The notes beneath the pieces are model-generated. The model was not told where the DNA came from and did not search any database. It worked only from the letters and a program-made list of their open reading frames with translations. Of a DNA stretch of 64,000 nt, positions 13,401 to 25,100 are shown in pieces. Origin of the DNA: Eutypella sp. D-1 (lineage: Eukaryota; Ascomycota; Sordariomycetes; Xylariales; Diatrypaceae); contig JAJTTP010000011.1 of NCBI GenBank assembly GCA_023313575.1, positions 186,001 to 250,000 of the forward strand, given 5' to 3'. Within the stretch, counting starts at the first letter, position 1. The number at the start of each line of letters is the position of its first letter. Made by a program: the position numbers and the translations under genes.

Positions 13401-16400
13401 GGAATTGTTATACCACAGAATGCTTTCTTCGGAAGGGAGGATTGGTTAGGTTGTTTGTTAGGCCCAGGTACTTCCAGCGGCCCGTTAGATGCAGGATGGG
13501 ATTCGTGCGCGTAATTTTCTGGGCAGCTTACCCTCCCCCTCCACCCCAATAAACCTCGGCGCTGCGGCCTAGAATATAGAGTGACGTCTATCGTATATCT
13601 TCGTGGTATGCCTGATTTATTGCTGTCGGTCAGGCCTGACACTGTGGGTTTCGAGGACTTCTGTCTCTCTGATATAGCAGGAGGGCGTCTGCCCTGGACA
13701 AGGAGCACCGTGGTGAACGCAACGTACGCCCCGCCATGGATTCCCATATGTCGTAGGCCGAGGTCATAGCATGTGATCCCCGGCCCGCTCCCTCCCGGGG
13801 CCGAATATACGTATTAAATCCCGGCGGTCTGAGTAACACACGAGGGCGGACAGATAGGGGACAGCAGGTTGTCATGCCTCCGGCCCTTCCCATGAGTGGG
13901 GCTCAGGCACTGGCGGTCTCTGGGATGAGCCAGTCTGAGAAGGGCACACAGTGAATGGGACGCGAGAGGATTGATAGTATAGCTCCTGTTACCATCTTCT
14001 ATCCCCCTCGAAACCAAGCTGTCCAAGAACTGTGTAACAGCAAAGCCTAGGACTCGCGAGTTCCTCGCATGGTTCGACTGCGACAGGCTGGTGCCGAGGC
14101 GCAAAGGCACCGAGGCCCAATGACGTAGAGACGAATTGCCCTGGCAGCCTGGGAGGGGCGCCGTTGATCGTCGTACGTAGGTTAGCCAGGGCGGCACATG
14201 GCTAGTGACGCTAGGCACGTTATGTAGAGTGGAAAGGGTTTCAAAGTTTCGGGCAAGGCAAGACAAGGCCCATTGCACAACTCGGGAAGCCGAAAACTTT
14301 ACACAAAGTCGCACCGCGCAACGCAACACTGTTCTCACACCGGATTTCGGTCTGAGGCGCGCGGTCGATCATTGCGAGCTAGGAAGGAGGCGGGCGAGCG
14401 TGGTGTGTGTAGTTGATCAGTCAGGTAATTTAGTTTATTTGGGCTGAATAGGGTTTTTTTTTTTTGGGAGTGGCCCCCGATTACCAGGGACCTAGCGGAG
14501 CGGATACGTTGGTCCCCCCTCAAAACGGGGTTAATGGTTACCGCAAGGAGGGGAACCGGGACTCTGGTAACCCTTCCACGCCAAGATTTGCAACCCATTA
14601 CGCAACTTTAATACGTGAGACCAGCATGTGCGTGTATGTAGGGGGAGTTGCTAACAGAGAGGGTCTCACGAGAGACGGTGGAATCGCGCTCTGGTTGGGC
14701 GCCGCCAACCAGATAGGAGGAGCCCGGCCACAGTACAAGCGTGGTCCCGTAGCATTCTCGGGCGCGTTGCGCGTTTGTTTATATAAACAAGTGTAGGTAT
14801 ACAAGTGTAGGTATATATCTCGTGACCCTCGCGTACATGATAGTCAGATGTAGTAGCGGTTCAAGTTGACTGAAACGACGACGTCTCATTGGCGACCCGG
14901 CCGGTGTACGAAGATAATCCAGTGGGACACTCGCCGGCCGAAATCCTGCCAAGCCCCAAACCACACCAATCGCAACGTAGCTGAGCCCACAACAGTGTAT
15001 ACCGGGCCTATGAGCAAGAAGTATACTCCGGGCCTCGCAACTTGACCAAACTCCATGTATGCGTCAAGGAGTCGCCTTTTCTTGAATTGGCATGCTTGTC
15101 GTGCCGTAACCGCGAGGGAGATATGCTATAGAAAATTAGTGCTCGTCATAGAGCCTTGACCGCTTGTTGGATTTTGTCTCTTCTTTGTTGTGTTGTTTTG
15201 TTTGCTAAGTGCCTTTGCAGTTAGTTAAGTTATCTAAGTCATAGCTTACGGCTTACATGACCTACTAGACAGCTTACACGAGAACCTCTTCTCTTCATGT
15301 GCCACTCGCCTGCCCCAGGCTTGTACAGGGCGGCGCTACTCCCTGGACGCCTCTGGGGTCTTTATTGCGGCTAACCGTACCGTACCAATAGTTAGTCCGA
15401 GACCCCCAGGAAGGGACCTGCGTCCAGCTAGGCTAGGTCCAACATTGCTACAACTCATATGAGATAGATCGGAAAATTTGATAGATAGGCAAGGGGTCGA
15501 AAATGACTGATTGACTGCAGTGTTTCCGCATGGGTATCTCGCTCACCTCGCCTCGTCACGCATTACGTACCTGCCTATATGCCACCTATATATATACAGC
15601 CAGTCTGAGTGAGAGTTTCAGTCTTACAGCTGCAGAAGACGTTCAATTACCGAAAGTTTTAGTCTAGGTGATCGTGATTGTGCATCGTGCATGGCAGGTC
15701 GGTTGTCATGTGAACCTCTAACCCTCACGATACTCGTGTCATGCCTCGAAGGGCTCCCCAGTCAGATTTCGAGGCAAGTGGCCGATGGGTAGTCGAATAC
15801 GCCGTACGGATTATCTAGTATTGGTATAAGCCGTTCATCTTAGGTAATCCTATCCGTGGACGCAGGTGAGCACATGCGAGCTGGGGTTCTGGAAGGCCAT
15901 CCATCCCCACGATGCCCACGATGCCCACGATGCTCACGATGCCTAGCCAGAGCCTAGCTGGAGCTAGGACGCACCCCTATCACCTACCTGGGTATCCGCT
16001 CAGGTACCTACCAGTCGGCTGTCCACCGGTCACCGAACAACAACGTGACACCTATACGTACATATGTATGCGTAGCGAAGGACGCTGCCGGACAACATGA
16101 GCAAACATACTGAGAGTATGCCTAGTACATGTAGGGGCTCAGGGACCCAGAGAGGCCCAGGTAGGCGACCATGTACTCCTTCGCTGCTGCTGCGTGGAAG
16201 GTCACTAATAAACCGCTAGAGCCCTAACTAGCTACGTAGGTAGATAGGTGTAAATCTCTGAGCCCCGGCGTAGGTCTATTACACTACTTAGGTATACTAC
16301 AAGTCACTCTTAGCCGTCACCATTTATAATTGGATTTGAATACCAACTAAACTGCGTAGATTACCTAGGTATGTACTAGCTAGCCCAGTAGACTAAGTGC

Positions 16401-18726
16401 AGGTGATATCCTACTTAGGTATGTAATGAGCTTGGAACTTTGTGTTGTAATGGGAGGCTAGATAACATGTGCACTGTTGTAAGTGGTGGATTCCTCTGCT
16501 TCTTTCCGTAACCAAATGGTCCCGAGGCCAACTAATAGGAGGGAATATCGAATAGGAGTTGAATAGGAGATGAATAGTGAATGTGAAGAGTTACACTATA
16601 TAATAGCAATGGAGACAAGCAATGGGTACAGGCAGCTGCCGCAACGTGTAGGACAGCCGGCATGAGCCGGGCGTGACTGTCATACCCGACATATACTTAA
16701 CTATAGTTATCTAACAGATCCATAAGGACACTTTCTTTGTAAGCTTGTAGCTTCCGCTCTAAGAGCTCTTCCCGAGGTCTACTTTACCACTTTATCAGAG
16801 GACACTAACCTAGGTAGCCGGTGACTTGTGCTGTATGCCGCGGAAGCCAACGGAGTAGTTGCGGAGTACCTTTACAGTACAGTACCTTTCCATACGGACG
16901 GAGCCCCAAGATCCCCGGCGGGCTTGGACCCACTGATCCAATGAATGGATCGGATGCAACAAGCTCTAGGTTCCACCTACCCAAATTCACAATTCCCACC
17001 CACGCAAGTTTCCTACTAAGTAAGTACGTATTTTCTACCAAATGATGATGATTTTATTAACGCCCGTTTTCAACCGGGTACCTTGGATAGGGTAACGTAG
17101 AGTAAAGTAGTGTAACGCACGTCACTCCCTCAGATAACCTCCTGGGCAAGGGCATCTGAGTGGAAGAAGCAGAGGCTACCTAGTACCTGCCCAGGTATAT
17201 GCATTAGGTACCTACCTTAGGTACCTACATATGTATGTAAGTAGAAATATACCTGTACCTAGTACTACTTACTTAGTTGGACTTAAGTATGCCGGGTACA
17301 TCACTTCCAAGCTTCCCCCAACACCTAAATCTACCAATTAACTCCCTCTTACAATAGCCCGGATGCCGCTAGGTATTACACACATATCTCTTAGTTCTTT
17401 CCAGGCTCCAAGTCTTCGAGAGTAGGTTTTCTTAGGTTCCAATATCCCAAGGTTGACTCCATTTCAAGACTCTGAAAGTACATCCTATGTATCTAGGAGG
17501 TACTTGTAATGGCCTCTCGTACGTACCTACCTTAGGCAAATTATACGTAGGTACTTACTGTAACCTTTTCGTGCGCTTAGCATCTCCTCTTAGCGCCACA
17601 TTGCCCTGTGTCATCTCCCACACACCACACACACAGAGAGAGAGATACACACCATACAATATACAACATACTCAATACACACCATTTACACACCCCTCCC
17701 TCTCTTCTGCAGCCATCTGTCGTTCATCGGTTGTCGTCTGCCTATCTGCCTGTCAGCCTGTCAGCCTGTCTGCCCGTGTCTATTGTCGTCTATTCTAACT
17801 ATCTGCCTAGCCAGCAGCTATCTGGTCTGGTCTGCGTCTGTTCTTCTGTTAGAGGGACAACTGTTACTTCCATACCACTACCTGCATACAACAAAGTACC
17901 TGAGTACTATTGCATGTAGTACCTTCCTGCTACTATTGCATTACCTACTACATATCAATTACCTTTCCAGGTATTTATCTCTACTATACCTCTATCAACA
18001 CTACCATTACCACTATCGCTACCCCTATTACCACATCCACTCACACACTCACATACTCAAAACTCACACTCAAACTTACACACACAATTCTTCCTGTGAT
18101 CCACGCGCCTCCCACCTGCGAGGCTTGCATGAGAACAACCCTTGTCATCCCGGGAGTCAGACTCGGTAGGGCGGATTTAGAAGCTACTACGTACAGCTCG
18201 GGTGGCCCACTTCTCTATCACGCCCAGATCTCGGTCACCCTATGCAACTCCTGCGACGAGACTGTGTGTGCCCCCCCGGAGCTCTTCCTGTCTACCGTTA
18301 CTGCTACTTCTGCTGCTACTGCTACTGTCGCTACTAGACCATCTATACCCTGGCGGCGTCATAGTGCCGACGAACCCAGCAGACCCGTTGAAGCCCGAGA
18401 CACCACCGATCCACAGCTTTCCTAAGTAGCCACTTTGATTTTTGCCCGTCATGTCAATAAAGTAAGTCTAGCTACTCTTTGTCTCGCCTACTAGAGCTAC
18501 CCGCGAGGCTTCTCCCGTCTCCCGTCTCCCGTCTTCCATATTCCCTGCCCGTTCCTTGCTCGCGTTCGCCTACTAACCCCCCCCCCCCTCCTCCACTTCC
18601 CAGCCCCTTGCAGAGTAGGCTAGGATATCTACTCTTGTCCTCCCCCCCTAGCCCCCTTCATACTTATTATGCCACTATCCCTGCTGGGATAAACCTTCGT
18701 AAACCCCATGGTTGTCTCTCCCCGTT
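10486..18726. other. gene-poor stretch, 8.2 kb
   Basis: Begins with the presumed 3' UTR of the GBD/FH3 gene (pyrimidine-rich to about 11.3 kb). I recognise no protein domain or RNA gene in the rest. Minor features are TACA repeats near 11881-11900, a 9-bp tandem repeat at 15906-15941, a hairpin-like inverted repeat at 15343-15427, CA/GA-rich tracts near 17620-17650 and dense TACCTAGGTA-like words at about 16.2-17.3 kb. The longest open frame (13814-14338, minus) has no known domain and is not called. The last kilobase is CT-rich and probably the WBP2-like promoter and leader. Confidence 0.6.
15906..15941. repeat. 9-bp tandem repeat (CCCACGATG, 4 copies)
   Basis: Four head-to-tail copies of CCCACGATG; the last has one change (CTCACGATG). 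Being a multiple of three it leaves an open frame, but nothing around it looks coding. Confidence 0.85.
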
Positions 18727-18746
18727 ATGGATTACGGACTTCATGA
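18708..18746 (+). promoter_or_regulatory. upstream ORF overlapping the WBP2-like start
   Basis: An ATG at 18708 opens a 12-residue frame ending with TGA at 18744-18746, out of frame with and overlapping the main ATG at 18727. The main start has G at -3 and +4; the uORF start has C at -3, so leaky scanning is plausible. Whether the uORF is in the transcript depends on the unknown start site. Confidence 0.5.
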
Positions 18747-19573
18747 ACAGCACTCCTCCTATATTCGAAGGCAGAGTCTCCGTGATGAGGAGGATGATGC
18801 TGACCTCGACGCCAGCTGGGTCATGCTGTCTCGATCCGGCGAGATCGAGCCGCTACCAAATGAGAGGATACTACATAAGACCCGGGGTCGAATATCCTTC
18901 GAGCTGTCGCCCGTGAACCAACAGCAATCAGGCCCCGCGGCGGTATTCTTTAAAAAGAGCGACAACGGAACAGCTTATATCACGAACCAAAGAGTAAGTA
19001 CGGCATGAGAGATGATCCGCGTTGGCATTGGTCCTTACACGTGCCCCTTTCTAGGTGATCTACTTGCCGGCCAAACCTACCGAGGAATTCAAATCTTTTT
19101 CTTCCAAGATACTCGGCTGCCAAGATACGCGTACAGACTCGTCTTGGTTCGGCCCTTGGTATTGGCAGGCAACTATCCGGCCGGTACCTGACGGAAACAT
19201 CCCTCCTGAGGTTACGTGGGCCAAGGTGAAGCTGATCTTTAACGATGGCGGCTTCAGCGACTTCCAGGCCAAGTTCGTGGAGATCAATGGCCGGCTCCAC
19301 CACGCCGCACAGCTCGCGCAGGAAACCGGGCAGACACATCTGCTTCAGACGGTTCACGACGAGCAACTTCCGGAGTACAGGCCAAGGCAGGCCGGCGGAG
19401 ACGCGGGCCAGGGAGAGGCTACGGGGGTCCGAGAAGCAGATGAAGCTAGTCGACGAGCGCAGCAGGGTCAGCAGGTCCCAGATGAACCGCCGCCGAATTA
19501 CGACGAGGCACAGGCTCAGGCAATCAATATGCGATTCGACGAGAGGGCGCGCGAGGAGGCAGATCGGGAGTGA
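18727..19573 (+). CDS. WBP2-like GRAM-domain protein with PPxY motif
   Basis: Two exons, 18727-18993 and 19055-19573, give 261 residues. The 61-nt intron has GTAAGT, a CTTAC branch-like site and CTAG; the join reads NGTAYITNQR then VIYLPAKPTEEF, a continuous GRAM-type strand. The GRAM/PH-like fold spans about residues 35-165 and matches the WW-domain-binding protein 2 family. A PPPNY motif at 234-238 would bind WW domains, most likely of a Nedd4/Rsp5-type ubiquitin ligase; an LPEY at 194-197 is a weaker candidate. The C-terminal part is Gln/Arg/Glu-rich. A role as a membrane-associated adaptor or ligase substrate is inferred from family and motif. An overlapping upstream ORF precedes the start (separate entry). 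Confidence 0.85.
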
Positions 19574-19639
19574 GCGCCCAATACGTTTTTTTCTCCTTGT
19601 TTACAGACTCCGGGATTCCGGGACTCCGAGAGGCGGAGA

Positions 19640-19645
19640 AATAAA
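19640..19645 (+). terminator. probable polyadenylation signal AATAAA
   Basis: AATAAA 66 nt after the WBP2-like stop codon, in the expected place for a fungal 3' end. Confidence 0.45.
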
Positions 19646-21074
19646 TATCATGTAAATTTGCATAGGGCATCGGCGGCATGGGTATCGCGGGCGTTTGTCC
19701 TTTACTACGGCTTTTGCTACGGGGTGTATGCGTGTAGACGACGACGGGATTTGATATGATACCCTTTCTCTCTCATGATCGAAGCGGAGGCAGGAGTGAC
19801 GAAGTATTCTTCTGCTACCACCACACTGGTTCTACTACTACTGCTACTGCTACCACCATATACCTAGATTGTCTCTGGTCATTATGCTATTCATTAGAGA
19901 CGGCGCCATGAGTTACCAGACCTGCCGAACGGTGTTCTGGACATGTTACCAATTGGTTGAGGGCATTGGAGCTTTGGCTATTAGCTCGGCACACTATGTA
20001 CGGAACTTGCCTTGCGCATATCCGAGGGGCAGTTAGTATATGATAGTAATGGCAGTGGCGTAACCGGCCAATGACGCAGGAGTCGCCCGTTTCCTAAGGA
20101 TTCCGGAAGATGCCAACCAACCTGAAGCTTCCGTCATAAATCAAGAAGAGGGGGAGGGGAAGAACCCCCCCGAAAGATACACACGGGGACAGAGGGAGAA
20201 AGAATGGGGAAGAAGAGAGTAAGAAGGAAGGAGAAGAAAAAAAAAGAATGCATACGTCAGAAGGCAAGAAGAAAAAAGCCGGCAGCTTGACTTTTTTTTT
20301 TTTGCTTCTCACTTTACGCCGCATGGAGCGAAGCAGTTCCTTGTCTCCCATCTTGTTAACGCACATTAGTAGGGGTATCTAATGTATGGGATGAGAGCCA
20401 AGCGTGGTGTGTGTGGTGATCTTGCTAAACCACAACCAGCGGTAGTTCGCGAACTTGTGGCTAACACTAAAAAACTAACCGACGGGTTGTGCTGGAACGG
20501 GTAATTCCTTTGTGTGATCATCAGACCTCAGAACCTTCAGAAGGGAAGCTTTTCTGCTCTTGTGTGTGAAGGCATAATTTTTGGGGCGGGTTTTTTTTTT
20601 TTTGTAAAGTATGGCAAGTATTGATGGCAGCATGGGTTGGGATGTAACATGGGAGGTATGTTATGTACCTAGGTACCTAGAGCTATAGGTACTGTAACTA
20701 AATTCACGTGACTTTCCAGCCAACAACCTGGACCACAAGAACTTCAAAGGCAAGACAGCTTTTGCACTGCCATATGGCAGCGGAGGGGTGCCAGCTGCTG
20801 CCCGCTGAATAAATGAGAGAATGAGAGTTGCAATTGAGACATTTTGATTGGCCGAAGTAGTCCAAATGGGATGGACGGGCGGAACAAGGCGGATAAGCTG
20901 CCCCCAGCTGTACTTCGTACTTTTTAACCTCCAATAACTAGTAATTTTCTCAAATCTCAAATCCCGCCCGAGGGAAATCCTCCCACTACCCTCCGAACCC
21001 CCATCGAATCGAAATCGGTCGACCCATTTTCGGACCACAACAACAACAACAACGACGACGACGAGATAACGACG

Positions 21075-21086
21075 ACCAATATTGGT
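21075..21086. promoter_or_regulatory. palindromic CCAAT site upstream of QCR6
   Basis: ACCAATATTGGT is a perfect 12-bp palindrome 77 bp before the QCR6 start and holds a CCAAT box on each strand. Further CCAAT/ATTGG boxes lie near 20848 and 20929. The fungal Hap/CBC complex binds CCAAT and controls respiratory genes, so this is a plausible binding site; binding is inferred. Confidence 0.5.
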
Positions 21087-21162
21087 TTTCCTAGCTTTGT
21101 CGTTACCTACCCTTAACCCCCTTCCCCCCTCTTTTCTTTTCTTTCTTCTTTCCACATCAACC

Positions 21163-22174
21163 ATGGGTTTCTGGGATACCATCACCGACCTGGTCGAGGC
21201 CGCCGCGCCATGGAGCACAGCCGAGGCCGAGGCCCCTCCGGCTGAGGACAAGGTACGAAAAGCCCACATTCACCTGGCGCCGTCTCCGATGGATATAATC
21301 TGCATCTGCCGGGCAGGGCTATATATACGTATATAGATCTATATATAGCCTCTATCCTCCTGGGAAAGATACCCGAGACTTTACCGGCCTGCATCGTCAT
21401 GCACCTCTTTCCTAGGAGGAGGCAGACATTCAACAAAACTTCCTGAGCTTGACAGCTTACCATATAATTCTTTTTTTTAGGACAACGAGGAGCCTGAGGA
21501 GGAGGAGGAGGAGGAAGAAGAAGAAGAGGATGAGGACGAGATCGTGGACCCCAAGGAGAAGCTCGAGGAAGGTCCGTCGCCAACCATATCCCCTACCAGA
21601 TTATTTAGTTCCGTCCCGTCCCGCCTCACCCCATCGGTCCGCACGTGCGCCATGCGCAGTCCATGCCAAAGCTCGAGCGAGACGATGGCTTGAGCCGAGC
21701 TTGCCGAACGGCGCACAGCTTTTCTTTTTCAACGTCCGGGGGAGGGCGCGCCCGGGGACGGGCGGGGGCCGGGCAAGGGACGAGGGGCGAGAGACGAGAG
21801 ATCTACGTCTCGTTCGTTCTTTTGGGAAAGAACCCTAAGCTGACTTCTTTGCGATCATGGCATTATAGAATGCGCAAATTCAAAGCAATGCGCCCCGGCC
21901 AAGCACCACTATGACGAATGCGTCGAGCGGGTCACGAACGCCTCCGACGACGATGGCGAGGGCGAGGACTGCGTCGAGGAGTGTAAGCACTACCCTTTTT
22001 CCTGTGCTGTTGCTGGATTTTTCCCGCGGAAAAAAAAAGATGCCATTCTGTCTCCAGTACATAGGCAGCCCTGACTAACTGACTGACTGACGTTGGTTCC
22101 CCCTCGTAGTTTTCCACCTCGTTCACTGCTCCACCCAGTGTGCGGCTCCTAAGCTGTGGTCCCAGCTTAAGTGA
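21163..22174 (+). CDS. QCR6: cytochrome bc1 complex subunit 6, hinge protein
   Basis: Four exons: 21163-21252, 21481-21571, 21869-21982 and 22110-22174, total 119 residues. The start is in a good context (caaccATGg). Exon 2 encodes a run of about 11 acidic residues, the hallmark of this subunit, which helps dock cytochrome c to cytochrome c1 on the intermembrane side of complex III. Exons 3-4 carry the paired cysteines of the helical hairpin: ECANSKQC, YDEC, EDCVEEFFHLVHCSTQC. The protein ends KLWSQLK. Introns 1 (GTACGA) and 3 (GTAAGC, with repeated CTGAC branch sites) are ordinary; intron 2 begins with the weak donor GTCCGT, yet the frame and conserved cysteine block require that join. Codons of the acidic run are GAG/GAA repeats and may vary in number between strains. 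Confidence 0.93.
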
Positions 22175-25100
22175 TCGGCACGTCCCCCCTTTATCTTGAG
22201 GGAGGATCCGCCGGCGGTGCTCGCCGGGCGCTCATAGACGGGAAACGGAAAAAAAAAGGAGACTCCGTTGAATGACTAGAAGAAGCGGTCGGTCTCGGCG
22301 GGAGGAGCCGGTCGGTAATCTACTGGAGGAGATAACTCGGCATTGCCCGCTTTACGGAGTAGCTCCGTCGAATGAGTTCTGTCGGTGGTGGCGGTGGCGG
22401 TGATGCGCGTGTCACGACGACTGGCCGACTCACTGCGGCGAGGCACCTGTGACCTACCCCTCAACCCCTGAAAAATAATGAAAAAAATACAATGGCGATG
22501 ACAACAACGACCCCTGCATCGAGCCTTGCCCTTGCTCTACCCTGTCACTTATTTCTTGTACCATAACTCCTCTGCATAACCTCCGGGAAAGGAAAAAAGA
22601 CAAAAATAAACCAAAATAAATTACATAGACATTGTTCCTTAAGAGTTCACATCCCCACCTTTTTTCTTCTCTACTTTACTACTATCTGATCTGCAGGGCC
22701 CATCCAAGGGACCGCCAGCGATCTTTCATCCATGTGCCTGCTTATTGTTCCTAGCCATTTAGATTCATTTATATGGATAGAAGGAATGTAGAGAGGAAGG
22801 TTTATAGCAGCCCTGTCTGGCTGACTAGACAATCTTCCTGAGAGATTGCACTCGTCACATGCATACAACCTATATGTCCGGGGCAATAAGCTACAGAAGA
22901 CATCACCCTCAGTGCCTGGACAGAAAAACACCGATGCTTCGCGGTAGGCCTTTTCCCTCCTATCAGCCAGTCCGGACATGCGTACGATACATAGGCGGCC
23001 AGCACCGGCCAGGGGGCTCCGGGGTATGGAGGGCATGGGGGTTGGCGGAGGTTGGAAACTTCTTCGTCTTTCCCCTGACAGCCTGTACTTAAGACGAGGC
23101 CAGGCAAGCGTACCTGCATACGGATACGTAACCAGGACCAGATCCATTCCCCTTTTCAGCCCGTAGAGTAGGGGGTTTTTTTTTTTCACAGTCGCTGGGG
23201 GCCGATAATACTTACCTCGGAGCGAATCCAGCACAGGGTTGACCCATGTAGAGAGCATCATAGTTGGCCTAGCTGCCTAGAGTTGTTGCCTAGATATCGC
23301 GCGGCAAAGTCGTGGACAGAGAGTTCAGATGCCTCTAGGTGATAGGTGGCAGGGGCAGGGGGTAATGGGTTTACTATCCGAATTTTCGCGTCCACCACTT
23401 GAGCGGTAGGTACGCAAATAGGGAGGTAAAGTGGCAAGGGGGTTTTCGATGTCGCCTGCCCACCCGGAAATCCATTACACGTGTACGTATGTATATATGT
23501 AGGTATGCTGCAGACAGGGCCCGTCCCCGGCCCCGGCCCCGGCTCCGAGCACGGTAAATAAGCGAGGCGGGAAGGAAGCAGGGGGGGGAGCCGGATCGAG
23601 CCGGGGGACACCCGCGAAAGATTGGTATTCCTACCGGTCCGGGGTTCTGGCCCCAGTTTCCCTACTATGACGAGTCTTATGTGTTGTCGTACATAGACAG
23701 CTACATAATCTGATAATTAATATCTATATACATCTATTATAGGCGTCGCGTAACACATATATGATGACTTTAACCAGGAGGACCCCTGGACCTGTGCGCT
23801 TGTCTATTTATCTATCTGCCTATCTACTCTATTTTTTTTTCTTTCTTTCTTTCTTTCTTCCTACCTATCATCTCGCTACTTACGCACAAGTCGACGTGGC
23901 TTTCGTCACCAACGCACATACATACCTACTTACATATGTATATATATACATACATGCATACACACATTACACACATGCATGCGTGCCGGGGCTCCTCCGC
24001 GCTGCAGGAGAAGAAGAAACCCGGGATACGGGCGACGCGCCTCGACTGGACTCGTTTCTTGATGACATGATGAGTATGATGCAGTCTGGACCATAGATCC
24101 CTACACAGCGGCGCCCCTGGATATACCTACATACCTAGGTAGGTAGAAAGGGCGAGCGGGACATGGTAGATCCGTGCATGCCTACCATGGGATTCTATAA
24201 GCGCATACGTAGGACAAATTCGAAGGTCCCCGTCCTGCCTTGCTGCCGTCCAATACCATGTTCCTCGGACCTATTAGAATTACGCGGGGAGTTGGGAGCG
24301 AAGGCGGAATTATGTATGTCTATACTTACCTAAGTAGGTAGGCAGCTGTCTGGCTTGTCTATGTATCTGCCTGTATGCTTTATCGGCAGGGGGGTGGATA
24401 TCGACCTACATATTCATCTATCTATCTACCAATTTATGATGACGATCTATCTGTGACGGCATTGCGGCGCCGTATGACGCTGCTCGTGGGGTAGGATTAC
24501 AAGCGGGTAAGGGGGTGTTATCGGTTATCAGGCTGATGGCGCTTACATGGTGTGCATCATGGATTGCCCCAAAGCAATGCATCTCAGATATATTCCCCAT
24601 ATATGCTCCTGCTACTAGTAAACCATCTACCACTTAGCCATGAAGGGGTCGATGCGTGTCTGTGTCCGTGAATCCGTGTCAGTGCCTATCCGTGTAAATC
24701 CTACATAGTCATGCATTTCTCTCGCATGTAACCAGCTATGCGGCCCAGCCTACTCGGTAATTAGGGGTCTTGCCCGTCTTGCCCATGAGCCGTTCTTGTG
24801 CCGTTCTTCTGTCTGTGCCACGCCCGCCCGCGCCATGACGAAGCCGCACGCCAGCCTCGGAATCGGCCATCACACGGGGGCTTGGCCATTTTCCGCGACA
24901 TCCCAGGCTTTCTTGTCCGAGCTCGTCTGGACAGCGGCATTTACTATGTAACCGAGACCGCGGGTAAACATAAGCAGCCACCAGCCCTATCAAGCCTCTG
25001 TGCATATAAGCTTTTGCTTTTCTATCCGGTCCTTGCTCGTACGGCTACCAATCCCCTGATTGCCTGGTTGTCTGGAAGAGGTATGCTATCAGGTTATGTT

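Larger units (their letters stand above)
19574..21162. other. intergenic, 1.6 kb
   Basis: Contains the WBP2-like 3' UTR, a purine-rich tract (about 20145-20275), T-runs at about 20292 and 20590, a TACCTAGGTACCTAG word near 20665, and the QCR6 promoter with CCAAT elements. A 202-residue minus-strand frame at 20661-21269 overlaps the QCR6 first exon and has no family features; I treat it as chance. Confidence 0.6.

Noticed and set aside
13814..14338. 174-residue minus-strand frame in the gene-poor region
   Set aside because: No recognisable domain, no splice partners, and overlapping frames on the other strand of similar quality.
22671..23261. 196-residue minus-strand frame downstream of QCR6
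   Set aside because: No domain, and overlapping frames open on both strands, as in random GC-balanced DNA.
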